This document shows positions 17,196-25,588 of a DNA stretch of 64,000 bases, one piece after another; the first letter of the stretch is position 1; every line of letters begins with the position of its first letter. The notes under the pieces are model-generated. The model ran no database searches, had not been told where the DNA came from, and worked only from the letters and a program-made list of their open reading frames with translations. Position numbers and translations under genes: made by a program. This stretch comes from Stenotrophomonas sp046736075. Its GTDB lineage: Bacteria > Pseudomonadota > Gammaproteobacteria > Xanthomonadales > Xanthomonadaceae. The stretch lies in NCBI RefSeq assembly GCF_046736075.1, contig NZ_CP177163.1:2480001-2544000 (forward strand), written 5' to 3'.

Positions 17196-17834
17196 ATGCG
17201 TCTGATCCACACCACGCTGTTCGCCGCCATTGCCGCCATCGGCCTGAGCGCCTGCAACAAGCCGGCCGACACTGCCCCCGCAGCCACCCCGGCCGCCGAC
17301 GCCACCGCCGCGCAGCCGACCACCGAAGCGACCCCGGATGCACCGCCGGCGATGATGAGCAGCGATGCCCACGCCAACCACAGCGCCGTCGCCGATCTGG
17401 CGCCGACCCAGGGCAATACCGTCAAGGGCAACGTCACCTTCAGCGTCATCGACGGCAAGGTCCACGTGAAGGGCGAGGTCAGCGGCCTCAAGCCCAACAG
17501 CGAACACGGCTTCCACATCCATGAGACGGGCGACTGCAGCGCGCCGGACGGCGCCAGCGCCGGCGGCCACTTCAACCCGGGCAAGGAAGACCACGGCAGC
17601 GTGGCCGCCACCCCGCACCACGGCGGCGACATGCCCAACATCAAGGCCGATGCGCAGGGCAATGCCGTGGTCGATGCCGACGTGTCCACCAACGTCAACA
17701 TCGGCAAGGGTGACGGCTTCGACATCATCGGCCGTGGCCTGATCGTCCATGCCGACGCCGACGACTACAAGACTCAGCCGACCGGCAACGCCGGCGCCCG
17801 CCTGGCCTGCGCGGTGATCAAGGCCGCGCCGTAA
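17196..17834 (+). CDS. sodC: Cu/Zn superoxide dismutase, copy 2
   Basis: A 212-residue exported SodC with a lipoprotein-like signal (LSACNK) and a longer Ala/Thr/Pro-rich linker (about residues 22-55) before the catalytic domain. Ligands are complete: FHIHETGDC, GGHFNP, DHG, HHGGDMPN, LIVHADADD and the Arg in GARLACA. It has AAGGAG before the ATG. The two copies differ along their whole length, so the duplication is old. A strong terminator follows. Confidence 0.93.
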   Translation: MRLIHTTLFAAIAAIGLSACNKPADTAPAATPAADATAAQPTTEATPDAPPAMMSSDAHANHSAVADLAPTQGNTVKGNVTFSVIDGKVHVKGEVSGLKPNSEHGFHIHETGDCSAPDGASAGGHFNPGKEDHGSVAATPHHGGDMPNIKADAQGNAVVDADVSTNVNIGKGDGFDIIGRGLIVHADADDYKTQPTGNAGARLACAVIKAAP

Positions 17835-17852
17835 CCGAGGCGACGCAGAACG

Positions 17853-17883
17853 AAAAACGCCGGCATGCGCCGGCGTTTTTTTT
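17853..17883. terminator. bidirectional terminator after sodC
   Basis: AAAAACGCCGGC / GCCGGCGTTTTTTTT around ATGC. The A-run and T-run on opposite sides let it stop transcription of both convergent genes. Confidence 0.95.
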
Positions 17884-17922
17884 GGGGTTCCGCGCGCAGT
17901 GCGGTGCCGTGATGGGCAACGG

Positions 17923-18810
17923 TCAGCCGGCCATCAACGCGCGCGCGTCCTGCCCGGCTTCGCAGTGCACGAACAGCACCGGCAGCCCGTGCGCTTCCAG
18001 CACGGCGGCCATCTGCCGCTGGCGGATCAGGTACTGGTCGTAGATGCCCTGCAGGCGATCGCAGTCGCCACTGCCGTGGTTGTAATGCGCGCACCAGCCG
18101 GCGGGATCGAACAGCGCCATACGCACTTCGCCATCGGCGTATCGAAGCAGCGGCTCCGGCGCGGCATCCACCCACTCCTCGTGCTGCGGGGCCATCAACG
18201 CGGTCTCAATCAACGGCCACAGCACCGCCAGGCCCTGGTTGTCGTACTGCATCGACATCATCGCCGCGAGGTCGTTCACGGTGAAGAAGCGGGCGTGCTC
18301 GATCTGCGCGCCGAACGCGTTCTGCGCCAGCAGGGCGGTGTCCGGCTGGGCCATGCCCTGGGCCAGCAGTACCTCTTCCAGCGCCTCGGCCACGGTCGTG
18401 GTCTGCGCCACGTCGGTGCCGGTCAACAGGAACGGCACCACCCGCAGCCCGCCGCCGGTAAGGCTGGCATCGGCCTGGAACGGCAACGGTACATCGCCGT
18501 CGGCGCCGGCACCGAAGGCCAGCAGGCGCGGGCCCTGGCTGCGGCCAGGTGCGCGCATCTGCAGTTCTTCCAGGCGGCGGTGGATCGGCCAGCCAGGACG
18601 CAGCACCTCGGCCGGGTCGAAGTGGGCGCCGGCGAAGACAAAGTCCAGCGTACTCACGCCGGGCACCAGTTTGGCCAGGTCGCGGCCGATGCGGTCGGCC
18701 AGTTCACCGGCCTGTTCGGACGACAGCGCGGCGTGGCGCGGCGCGTCGCCGCCGGCCAGTTCCAATGCCAGGACGCCAAGGGCATTCATGCCGTGGTCGG
18801 GTTTGCTCAT
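17923..18810 (-). CDS. conserved-looking protein of unknown function
   Basis: A 295-residue, acidic, probably cytosolic protein without signal peptide or membrane helix. I do not recognise a family. Landmarks are an N-terminal LGVLALELAGGDAPRHAAL, a central LRVVPFLLTG, FFTVNDLAAMMSMQYDN and a C-terminal GLPVLFVHCEAGQDAR. Codon use and GC at third positions match the neighbours, so it is a real and long-resident gene. It converges on sodC across the shared terminator and is divergent from the thiolase gene, with 107 bp between starts. Confidence 0.7.
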   Translation of the reverse strand: MSKPDHGMNALGVLALELAGGDAPRHAALSSEQAGELADRIGRDLAKLVPGVSTLDFVFAGAHFDPAEVLRPGWPIHRRLEELQMRAPGRSQGPRLLAFGAGADGDVPLPFQADASLTGGGLRVVPFLLTGTDVAQTTTVAEALEEVLLAQGMAQPDTALLAQNAFGAQIEHARFFTVNDLAAMMSMQYDNQGLAVLWPLIETALMAPQHEEWVDAAPEPLLRYADGEVRMALFDPAGWCAHYNHGSGDCDRLQGIYDQYLIRQRQMAAVLEAHGLPVLFVHCEAGQDARALMAG

Positions 18811-18917
18811 GGTTTCACGGTTGGCCCATCACAGGGCGGCAGCTACACTTGCCCCCATTATGCCTGCTCCTTCGTGCAGGCCATGTTGCAGACACCCCTC
18901 CCATGCCAGGTATCTCC

Positions 18918-20198
18918 ATGCCCAACGCCCGTCCCGTCGCCATTCTCGGTGGCGTCCGCATCCCGTTCTGCCGCCAGAACACGGCCTATTCGGACGTCGG
19001 CAACCTCGGCATGTCGGTGCGCACGCTCGGGGCGCTGGTGGAGCGCTTCGGCCTGCACGGCCAGCAGCTCGGCGAAGTGGCGATGGGTGCGGTGATCAAG
19101 CACTCCAGCGACTGGAACCTGGGCCGCGAGGCCACGCTGTCGTCGGGGCTGTCGCCGCTGACGCCGGGCATCACCATGCAGCGCGCCTGCGGTACCTCGC
19201 TGGACACCATCATCGCGGTGGCCAACAAAATCGCCCTGGGCCAGATTGAATCGGGCATCGGCGGCGGTTCGGACACCACCTCCGACGTGCCGATCGTGTA
19301 CGGCAAGAAGCTGCGCGCGCGCCTGCTGGCCGCCAACCGCGCCAAGACCACCGGCGACAAGTTCAAGGCACTCACCGGCGGCTTCAAGTTCAGCGAGCTC
19401 AAGCCCGAGTTCCCCGGCGTGGCCGAACCGCGCACCGGCAAGAGCATGGGCGACCACTGCGAGGACATGGCCAAGGAGTGGAACATCTCCCGCGATTCGC
19501 AGGACGAGTGGGCGGTGTCCTCGCACAAGAAGCTGGCTGCGGCCTATGAACGCGGTTTCTTCAACGATCTGATCGCCCCGTTCCGCGGCGTCGAGCGCGA
19601 CAACATCCTGCGCGCCGATACCTCGCTGGAAAAGCTGGCCACGCTGAAGCCGGCGTTCGACAAGGCGTCCGGTCGCGGCACGCTGACCGCCGCCAACTCC
19701 ACTCCGCTCACCGACGGTGCCTCGGCGGTGCTGCTGGCCAGCGAGGAATGGGCGCGTGCGCACGGCCACGAACCGCTGGCCTATCTGCGTGATTCGCAGG
19801 TGGCGGCGGTCGACTTCGTGCACGGCGAGGGCCTGCTGATGGCGCCCACCATCGCCGTCCCGGAGATGCTCAAGCGCAACGGCCTGACCCTGCAGGATTT
19901 CGACATCTACGAAATCCACGAAGCGTTCGCCGCGCAGGTGCTGTGCACGCTGCGCGCGTGGGAAAGCGAAGACTACTGCCGCAACCGCCTGGGCCTGGAC
20001 GCACCGCTGGGCAGGATCGATCCGGCCAAGATCAACCCGCTGGGTTCCTCGCTGGCCACCGGCCACCCGTTCGCCGCCACCGGCGCGCGCGTGATCGCCA
20101 CGGCCGCCAAGCAGCTGGCCGAACGCGGCGGTGGCCGCGCGCTGGTGTCGATCTGCACCGCCGGCGGCATGGGCGTGGTGGCGATCGTCGAACGCTGA
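18918..20198 (+). CDS. fadI: acetyl-CoA C-acyltransferase (thiolase), FadI type
   Basis: A 426-residue thiolase that splits 3-ketoacyl-CoA in fatty-acid beta-oxidation or runs in reverse. The nucleophile is Cys91 (MQRACGTS); the second half has TAANSTPLTDGA, the IHEAFAAQ box and ATGHPFAATGAR, which is the FadI/trifunctional-beta variant of the active site; the final Cys is in SICTAGGMG. Two in-frame ATGs exist (18903 and 18918); the second has AGG seven bases upstream and begins with the usual short lead, so I prefer it. No fadJ partner is next to it. Confidence 0.85.
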   Translation: MPNARPVAILGGVRIPFCRQNTAYSDVGNLGMSVRTLGALVERFGLHGQQLGEVAMGAVIKHSSDWNLGREATLSSGLSPLTPGITMQRACGTSLDTIIAVANKIALGQIESGIGGGSDTTSDVPIVYGKKLRARLLAANRAKTTGDKFKALTGGFKFSELKPEFPGVAEPRTGKSMGDHCEDMAKEWNISRDSQDEWAVSSHKKLAAAYERGFFNDLIAPFRGVERDNILRADTSLEKLATLKPAFDKASGRGTLTAANSTPLTDGASAVLLASEEWARAHGHEPLAYLRDSQVAAVDFVHGEGLLMAPTIAVPEMLKRNGLTLQDFDIYEIHEAFAAQVLCTLRAWESEDYCRNRLGLDAPLGRIDPAKINPLGSSLATGHPFAATGARVIATAAKQLAERGGGRALVSICTAGGMGVVAIVER

Positions 20199-20218
20199 TC
20201 GGGTTCGATGCGGGAATG

Positions 20219-20247
20219 AAAAAGGCCGCCCTTGGGCGGCCTTTTTT
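20219..20247. terminator. bidirectional terminator between thiolase and hemY
   Basis: AAAAAGGCCGCCC-TTG-GGCGGCCTTTTTT. It sits between the thiolase stop and the hemY stop and can work in both directions. Confidence 0.93.
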
Positions 20248-20250
20248 CGT

Positions 20251-20273
20251 TGCCGGGCAGCGCCCGGCACTAC
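20251..20273 (-). repeat. SMAG REP supplying the hemY stop codon
   Basis: On the minus strand this reads GTAGTGCCGGGCGCTGCCCG-GCA. The TAG of the GTAG head (20270-20272) is the stop codon of hemY, so the repeat is fused to the 3' end of the gene. Confidence 0.9.
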
Positions 20274-21595
20274 GGGAGGCGGGGGGTGCCGTAGTCGTCG
20301 CGCTCGTCGCGCACCACCAGCGGATCAACCGACTGCACCGGCACCGGCTGCGCCATCAGCGACTGCTCCTCCACCGTGGCGCGTGCGGGCACCGCAGGGC
20401 CGGGTTCAGAAGCGCGGGCCAGCGCCACGCTGTCCTCGCCGCGCTGCTGGCGCAGCGCGTTGGCGAAGCACTGCGCGGCCAGCGTGGCGTCGCCACGCTC
20501 AAGGAACACCTCGCCCAGCGCCTCCCAGGCGGCCGGGCCGGCACCGGCGGCAATCGCGCGGTGCAGGTAGTCTTCGGCCGCTGCGTGCTGGCGCTGGCGC
20601 ACCGCGATACGGCCCAGCGCCAGCAGCAGTGCCGGGCTGGCCGGCTGGTTGCCCAGCCAGCGCTGCAGGTTGGCCTGGCGCGTGGCCAGCTTGTCCACGG
20701 GCATCTGCCCGTACAGGGTCACCAGGGATTCGTCCCAGCGCGTGTCCAGGGCCTGTTCCAGGGTCAGCAGGGCCGGTTCGTCCCAGTCCAGCGCCACCGC
20801 GCGCAGGGCGTAGCCGGCGACCACATCGGGGTCGGTGCGCAGCGCCTTCGGCGTGGCCTCCCATTGCGCGGCCAGCGCATTGACGTCGCCCGCTTCCAGC
20901 AGCGACTGGGCGGCCAGGCGGGCTTCCAGCTCGGCCACCGCGTCATCGGGCAGTACCTTCTGCTTGCGCAGCGCGCCGAGCTGGCCATAGGCCTCGTGCG
21001 CGCGTTCGGCACGCGCCAGCGCCTCGGTGCGCAGCCACAAACCGCGCGGCGGCAGCGGCTGGATCGCCGCCACGTCGAGCGCGTTGATCGCATCCACCGG
21101 GCGTTCCTGGCCGAGCAGGCGTTCGGCGAGCAGCAGGGCATGGCTGGTGGCGTCTTCGCCGGCCAGACGCTGCAGGTACTGGTTGGCGGCGGCATCGTCC
21201 TCGCGTGCCTGCGCACTGCGCACCGCCGTGGCCAGCGCCACCGCGCTGACCTCCTTGTCCTCGGCTGCGGCGCCGAGCAGCTTCTCCGCGCGCTGCCAGT
21301 GGCCGTACTCATGGGCCTGCAGGCCTTCGGTCAGGCGCGCACGGCCCTGCTTGCGGCGGTAGCGGCCCCACGCCCGGAACGGCGCGGCCACCAGGCTCCA
21401 CAGCAGCCACAGCAACAGCAGTGCCACCAGCACCGCCAGCGCGACCTGGGGCACCGTGGAGCGGTAGTCGTTGCCGGCGTAGCGGTAGATCACCTCGCCG
21501 AACTGGCGCAGCGAATCGGCGCCGAGCCATTGCGCGGCGATCACGCCCAGCGCAACCGCCAGCAGAAGAACCACAAGGGACTGGAATGGCTTCAT
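20270..21595 (-). CDS. hemY: heme biosynthesis-associated TPR protein HemY
   Basis: A 441-residue inner-membrane protein. Two N-terminal helices (residues about 5-25 and 50-72, ending LLLLWLLWSLVAAP) are followed by AWGRYRRKQGRARLTEGL, typical of the HemY_N domain, and by a long array of TPR helices on the cytosolic side. HemY partners HemX downstream of hemD in many proteobacteria; its biochemical role is not settled. GGGAG precedes the ATG, which is 3 bp after the hemX stop. The C-terminus ends inside a SMAG repeat, so the last residues were probably altered when the repeat arrived. Confidence 0.9.
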   Translation of the reverse strand: MKPFQSLVVLLLAVALGVIAAQWLGADSLRQFGEVIYRYAGNDYRSTVPQVALAVLVALLLLWLLWSLVAAPFRAWGRYRRKQGRARLTEGLQAHEYGHWQRAEKLLGAAAEDKEVSAVALATAVRSAQAREDDAAANQYLQRLAGEDATSHALLLAERLLGQERPVDAINALDVAAIQPLPPRGLWLRTEALARAERAHEAYGQLGALRKQKVLPDDAVAELEARLAAQSLLEAGDVNALAAQWEATPKALRTDPDVVAGYALRAVALDWDEPALLTLEQALDTRWDESLVTLYGQMPVDKLATRQANLQRWLGNQPASPALLLALGRIAVRQRQHAAAEDYLHRAIAAGAGPAAWEALGEVFLERGDATLAAQCFANALRQQRGEDSVALARASEPGPAVPARATVEEQSLMAQPVPVQSVDPLVVRDERDDYGTPRLP

Positions 21596-21598
21596 CGA

Positions 21599-22573
21599 TC
21601 ATCTCCCATCGCGCATGGCGCGCAGTTGCTGCAGGGTGCTGCCCAGTTCGGGCAGCGTGGGGCGCAGCGTGCGTGTGCGCAGTTGCTGCAGTTCACCACG
21701 CCGCTCGCGCAGGGCGGGTGAATCCGGCCACAGCCGGGGCAGCCACAGCGCCACCCGGTCCAGTGCCTGTTCATAGCCGGCCTGGTCGCCGCGTTCGATT
21801 GCGGCGCGCGCCAAGGTGAGTTCCAGCTGCAGGGAATCCCAGGCCGCGACGCGCTCGGCATCGGTCAGCGGGCCCTGCGTGCGGGTCGGGGTAATGGTCA
21901 CGAACGGGGCCAGCACCTGGTGCCACCAGGGGGTGGCAGCGGTATCGGCGTCGTCGGCCACTGCGTCGGGCAGGGTGGTCAGCGTGCGTGCGAACGCGGC
22001 CAGCGCGGTGCTGGCCTGCGCCCGTGCACCGGGACCCTGCGCATCCAGCGCGTTGCGCTCCTGCATCAGCGCCTGGCGCAGGTTGAGATAGTCGCCGCCC
22101 TGGATGTCGCCCAGCGCATTGGCGGCCAACGCATACAGGCGCCTGGCGCCCTCGATGTCGTCGGCGAATGCCAGCCGCTGGCCGGCCTGGCTCAGCAGCA
22201 GTTCGGCCTCTTCCAGCTGCAGTGCCTGCGCGCCATGCCGGGTACTGTCGGCGAGCTTGGCCAGGTTGTCTTCGAGCAGGGCGTTGCGCTGGCTCAGGCC
22301 GAGCATCTCGTCGCGCAGCACGCGGTTGGTGGCCGCCGCATCCTGCACCCGCTGCGAGGTCGAGCGCTGGTCGCGGCGCAGGGCCTCGACGCTGTCGAGC
22401 AGCCCCTGCAGCTGCAGGCTCGCGTTCTCGTCGCGCAGCCGGGCCTGCGCCTGCTGCGCCTGCCACTGCGTCCAGCCCCAGGCGGCACCGCCGCCGACCA
22501 CGAGCAGGGCCAGCACCGGAACGATCCAGCGCAGGGGACGACGGGCGGGAGGGGGCGAATCGGCTTCATTCAT
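21599..22573 (-). CDS. hemX: HemX protein (uroporphyrinogen-III C-methyltransferase-like)
   Basis: A 324-residue protein with a cytosolic proline-rich start, one membrane helix (about residues 14-34, WIVPVLALLVVGGGAAWGW) and a long coiled coil (about 36-100, rich in Gln, Arg, Leu). The rest, with the DYLNLRQALMQERNAL segment, matches the HemX family. Despite the common annotation it has no SAM methyltransferase motifs. AAGGA lies seven bases before the ATG. It sits 108 bp after hemD and 3 bp before hemY. Confidence 0.9.
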   Translation of the reverse strand: MNEADSPPPARRPLRWIVPVLALLVVGGGAAWGWTQWQAQQAQARLRDENASLQLQGLLDSVEALRRDQRSTSQRVQDAAATNRVLRDEMLGLSQRNALLEDNLAKLADSTRHGAQALQLEEAELLLSQAGQRLAFADDIEGARRLYALAANALGDIQGGDYLNLRQALMQERNALDAQGPGARAQASTALAAFARTLTTLPDAVADDADTAATPWWHQVLAPFVTITPTRTQGPLTDAERVAAWDSLQLELTLARAAIERGDQAGYEQALDRVALWLPRLWPDSPALRERRGELQQLRTRTLRPTLPELGSTLQQLRAMRDGR

Positions 22574-22681
22574 ACAGGCGTCCTTGTCGCGCGCGCCGGG
22601 CTGTCCGCTGGCTGGCGAGCGACGTGGTGCACAGCATCACCCGCCGCCCGCGCCGCCCGCAAGACCGTGGAAAAGGCGTGT

Positions 22682-23458
22682 TCAGCAAGTTGCGCGCGGC
22701 GTGAGCGCGGCGTGTGCCGCCTGCACCAGCTGCGCCGGCAGCGGGCCCTCGGCCTGCACCACGTGCCCGAAGCCGGCGGCGACGGCCTGGGCGGCGAGCC
22801 GCTCGCTGGCCGCCACCACGCAGGCCTGCCGCAGCGGGGACTGCAGATCATCGGGCAGGTGCGCCAGCAACCGCGCCAGCGCGTCCGCGCTGCTCACCGC
22901 CACCGCCCACGGCCGCGCGGCATGGCGCAACCGCTGCAGGGCCCGTGCCGGCAGCGGCAGCGGTTGCCGCAGGTAGACGTCGGCGCGCAGGAGCTGCGCA
23001 CCGCGCGCCTGCAGCGTCGCGGCGATGATGCCGCGCCCACCCGGCGCGGTCACCAGCCCGGCGCGCAGGCCGTCCAGGGCGGCCAGTGCCGGCAGCGCCA
23101 GCAGCCCTTCGCTGTCCATCCGCGCAGGGGCCTGGATGTCGTGTGCGCCGGCACGGTGCAGGGCCGCCGCCGTGCCGCTGCCCACTGCCAGCCATTGCCC
23201 CGGATGCGGCACATCGAGCCGGGCCAGGCGCGCTGCGGCCACCACGGCGGCCGGGCTGCTGAAGATCACCCGGTCGGCACCCAGCGCCGCGTCCAGCGCG
23301 GTACGGGTGGCAGTGTCGGTGCGCGCGCGCAGCGCCCACGGCGAGAGCGCGATGGTGGCGCCGCCCAGCGCCCGCGCAGCGCGGCGCATCGGTGCGTGCT
23401 GGCCGCGCGGGCGCAGCGACAACAGGGTCCAGCGCGGTGGATTTGCTTCGGTGTCCAT
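22682..23458 (-). CDS. hemD: uroporphyrinogen-III synthase
   Basis: A 258-residue enzyme that cyclises hydroxymethylbilane with inversion of ring D, in tetrapyrrole synthesis. The family is very divergent; here the recognisable features are the two-lobed pattern, VIFSSPAAVVAA, WLAVGSGTAAAL and the C-terminal VAVSSADALARLL. Context (hemX-hemY downstream) supports the call. I placed the start at 23458; an ATG at 23467 is an alternative. hemC, often upstream, is absent; instead the divergent neighbour is a thioesterase-like gene. Confidence 0.88.
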   Translation of the reverse strand: MDTEANPPRWTLLSLRPRGQHAPMRRAARALGGATIALSPWALRARTDTATRTALDAALGADRVIFSSPAAVVAAARLARLDVPHPGQWLAVGSGTAAALHRAGAHDIQAPARMDSEGLLALPALAALDGLRAGLVTAPGGRGIIAATLQARGAQLLRADVYLRQPLPLPARALQRLRHAARPWAVAVSSADALARLLAHLPDDLQSPLRQACVVAASERLAAQAVAAGFGHVVQAEGPLPAQLVQAAHAALTPRATC

Positions 23459-23498
23459 TGCGGGCATTATGCGAGCCCTTCGACGCCGTTGCCTTCCG

Positions 23499-23969
23499 AT
23501 GTCCGTTTCCGATTCCCTGCCCGCACAGCTGGCTGCGCTGCAACACGTGCTGGACCGCATGCCGCCGGTGGCGGCGATGCAGATCCGCGTGCACGACTAC
23601 CGTGACGGCGTGTTGCGCCTGCAGGCACCGCTGGCGGCCAACGTCAACGACAAGGGCAACGCCTTCGGCGGCAGCCTGGCCTCGGCCCTGACCCTGTCCG
23701 GCTGGGCCCTGGTCACGCTGCGCCTGCGCCTGGCCGGCTTCGATGCCGATGTGTACGTGGCCGACAGCCACGTACGCTACCTGTCGCCGGTGTACGGCGA
23801 CCTCCAGGCCGAGGCCCAGGCCGACGCGGAGTCCGACTGGGATGGCTTCCTGGCCACCTTCGCCCAGCGCGGCAAGGCGCGGATCGCGCTCACCGCCCGC
23901 CAGCCGGGCAGCGCCGGCAAGCCGGCCGCCGAGCTCAGCGGGCGCTTCGTGGCCTTCGCGAGAGGGTAG
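23499..23969 (+). CDS. YiiD-type thioesterase-fold protein
   Basis: A 156-residue protein of the hotdog fold that resembles the C-terminal domain of E. coli YiiD. Key stretch: NVNDKGNAFGGSLASALTLSGWAL, where the Asn/Gly-rich turn and the following helix form the usual acyl-CoA pocket. The substrate is not known. The ATG at 23499 is my choice; one at 23469 would add ten basic residues. It is divergent from hemD, with only 40 bp between starts. Confidence 0.75.
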   Translation: MSVSDSLPAQLAALQHVLDRMPPVAAMQIRVHDYRDGVLRLQAPLAANVNDKGNAFGGSLASALTLSGWALVTLRLRLAGFDADVYVADSHVRYLSPVYGDLQAEAQADAESDWDGFLATFAQRGKARIALTARQPGSAGKPAAELSGRFVAFARG

Positions 23970-23999
23970 GATGTGCGCCTTGCCTATTGGGGAATTCGC

Positions 24000-24431
24000 A
24001 TGCGCCGCCTGGTCCAGATCCTGCTCCTGACATCGTTGCTGCTGACCGGCGTGGGGACGCTGGCCGCCGCCGATCTGAGCCGCAAGCAACGTACCGCGCT
24101 GGAGGAAGTCCAGAACCAGTACGGCTCCACCATCCGCTGGGGCAGCGCCGAAGATGCGCTGGGCTACCTTGACCCGGAGTACCGCAAGGCCCACCCGCTG
24201 ACCGACCTGCAGCTGCGCCGCTACGAGCAGATCCGGGTGTCGTCCTACCGCGAGCGCAGTACCGCAGCGCTGCCCGACGGCACCGTGGAGCGCCGGGTCG
24301 AGATTGGTGTCATCAACGTCAACACCCAGGCCGAGCGCACCGTGGTGGTCAAGGAACTCTGGCGCTGGGACCCGCAGGTCAAGCGCTGGTGGCAGGCCGG
24401 CGGCCTGCCGGACCTCTGGCAGGGCCAGTAA
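24000..24431 (+). CDS. small exported protein of unknown function
   Basis: A 143-residue protein with a clear signal peptide (residues 1-25, LLLTSLLLTGVGTLAAA). The mature part is charged, with EEVQNQYGSTIRWGS, YLDPEYRKAHP and a Trp-rich end (ELWRWDPQVKRWWQAGG). The layout resembles small periplasmic proteins of the NTF2-like type but I cannot assign a family. GGGGAA lies six bases before the ATG at 24000, which is preferred to the ATG at 23973. Confidence 0.7.
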   Translation: MRRLVQILLLTSLLLTGVGTLAAADLSRKQRTALEEVQNQYGSTIRWGSAEDALGYLDPEYRKAHPLTDLQLRRYEQIRVSSYRERSTAALPDGTVERRVEIGVINVNTQAERTVVVKELWRWDPQVKRWWQAGGLPDLWQGQ

Positions 24432-24510
24432 TCCCGGCCCTCGTGGCCGCTGGACGCCGCTTCGCCCGCATGTGCGACAATCGGCGCCCGCTTATCGACC
24501 CGTGATCTGA

Positions 24511-24948
24511 GTGAATTACGAAGAGTTGCTGGCCTTTGCCGGCCGAAACCCGATGTTGTCGATGGCCCTGGTCGGCCTGACCGTGGCCATCATCGTGACC
24601 GAAGTACGGCGCCTGTTCCGCGGCTACACGTCGCTGAAGCCGGCCGAACTGACCCAGCTGATGAATGCCGGCAACGCGCTGGTGGTCGATCTGTCGTCCA
24701 GCAGCGACTTCGAAAAGGGTCACATCGCCGGCAGCCGCAATGCGCAGCCGAGCCAGTTCGGTCCCGAGCACAAGCTGGTGGCCAATGCCAAACAGCGCCC
24801 GGTGGTCCTGGTGTGCCGTACCGGCACTGCCTCGGAAACCGCAGCCAAGGCACTGAAGAAGGCCGGCTTCGAACAGGTCAACGTGCTCGACGGCGGCATC
24901 CCGTCGTGGCAGCAGGCCGACCTGCCGCTGGTCAAGGGCCGCAACTGA
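24511..24948 (+). CDS. yibN: membrane-anchored rhodanese-like protein (YibN type)
   Basis: A 145-residue protein starting at GTG. One N-terminal membrane helix (about residues 16-32) is followed by a rhodanese domain with the active-site loop CRTGTAS, whose Cys is the sulfur carrier, and the closing LDGGIPSWQ. E. coli YibN has the same layout and lies upstream of grxC-secB-gpsA. Here secB and gpsA follow, but grxC is missing. No clear Shine-Dalgarno precedes the GTG. Confidence 0.85.
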   Translation: MNYEELLAFAGRNPMLSMALVGLTVAIIVTEVRRLFRGYTSLKPAELTQLMNAGNALVVDLSSSSDFEKGHIAGSRNAQPSQFGPEHKLVANAKQRPVVLVCRTGTASETAAKALKKAGFEQVNVLDGGIPSWQQADLPLVKGRN

Positions 24949-25052
24949 TTTCACGTTGAGGGCGTTGCGCGCCTTGTGCGCGACGCCACACGCCCCCATC
25001 GCTGGGGATGCAACAATCCATTTTTACAGCATTCATTCTGGAGCTACAGGAA

Positions 25053-25568
25053 ATGTCCGATCAGAACACCAACGGCGCCATCGCGCCGGCCGACGCCGCC
25101 ACCGGCCCCGCGTTCACCGTCGAGAAGATCTACGTCAAGGACGTTTCGTTCGAATCGCCGAATGCCCCGGCCGTCTTCAACGAAGCCGTGCAGCCGGAAC
25201 TGCAGCTCAACCTGAACCAGCGCGTGCAGCGCCTGGGCGAGAACGCCTTTGAAGTCGTGCTGGCCGTCACCCTGACCTGCAAGGCCGGCGACAAGACCGC
25301 CTACGTGGCCGAAGTGCAGCAGGCTGGCGTGTTCGGCCTGATCGGCCTGGAGCCGCAGGCGATCGACGTGCTGCTCGGCACCCAGTGCCCGAACATCCTG
25401 TTCCCGTACGTGCGTTCGCTGGTCAGCGAGCTGATCCAGGCCGGCGGCTTCCCGCCGTTCTTCCTGCAGCCGATCAACTTCGAAGGCCTGTACGCCGAAA
25501 CCCTGCGTCAGCGTCAGGAGCAGGGCGAAACCTCGCTGGCCGATTCCGAGCCGGCCGGCAACGCCTGA
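25053..25568 (+). CDS. secB: protein-export chaperone SecB
   Basis: A 171-residue homotetrameric chaperone that keeps preproteins unfolded and hands them to SecA. Typical segments are IYVKDVSFESPNAP, LTCKAGDKTAYVAEVQQAGVF and CPNILFPYVRSLVSEL with PPFFLQPINFEGLY. The acidic tail is a little longer than in E. coli. The gene lies between the rhodanese gene and gpsA, as in many gammaproteobacteria. Confidence 0.97.
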   Translation: MSDQNTNGAIAPADAATGPAFTVEKIYVKDVSFESPNAPAVFNEAVQPELQLNLNQRVQRLGENAFEVVLAVTLTCKAGDKTAYVAEVQQAGVFGLIGLEPQAIDVLLGTQCPNILFPYVRSLVSELIQAGGFPPFFLQPINFEGLYAETLRQRQEQGETSLADSEPAGNA

Positions 25569-25588
25569 TCGGCGCTGCGTCCGTTCCG

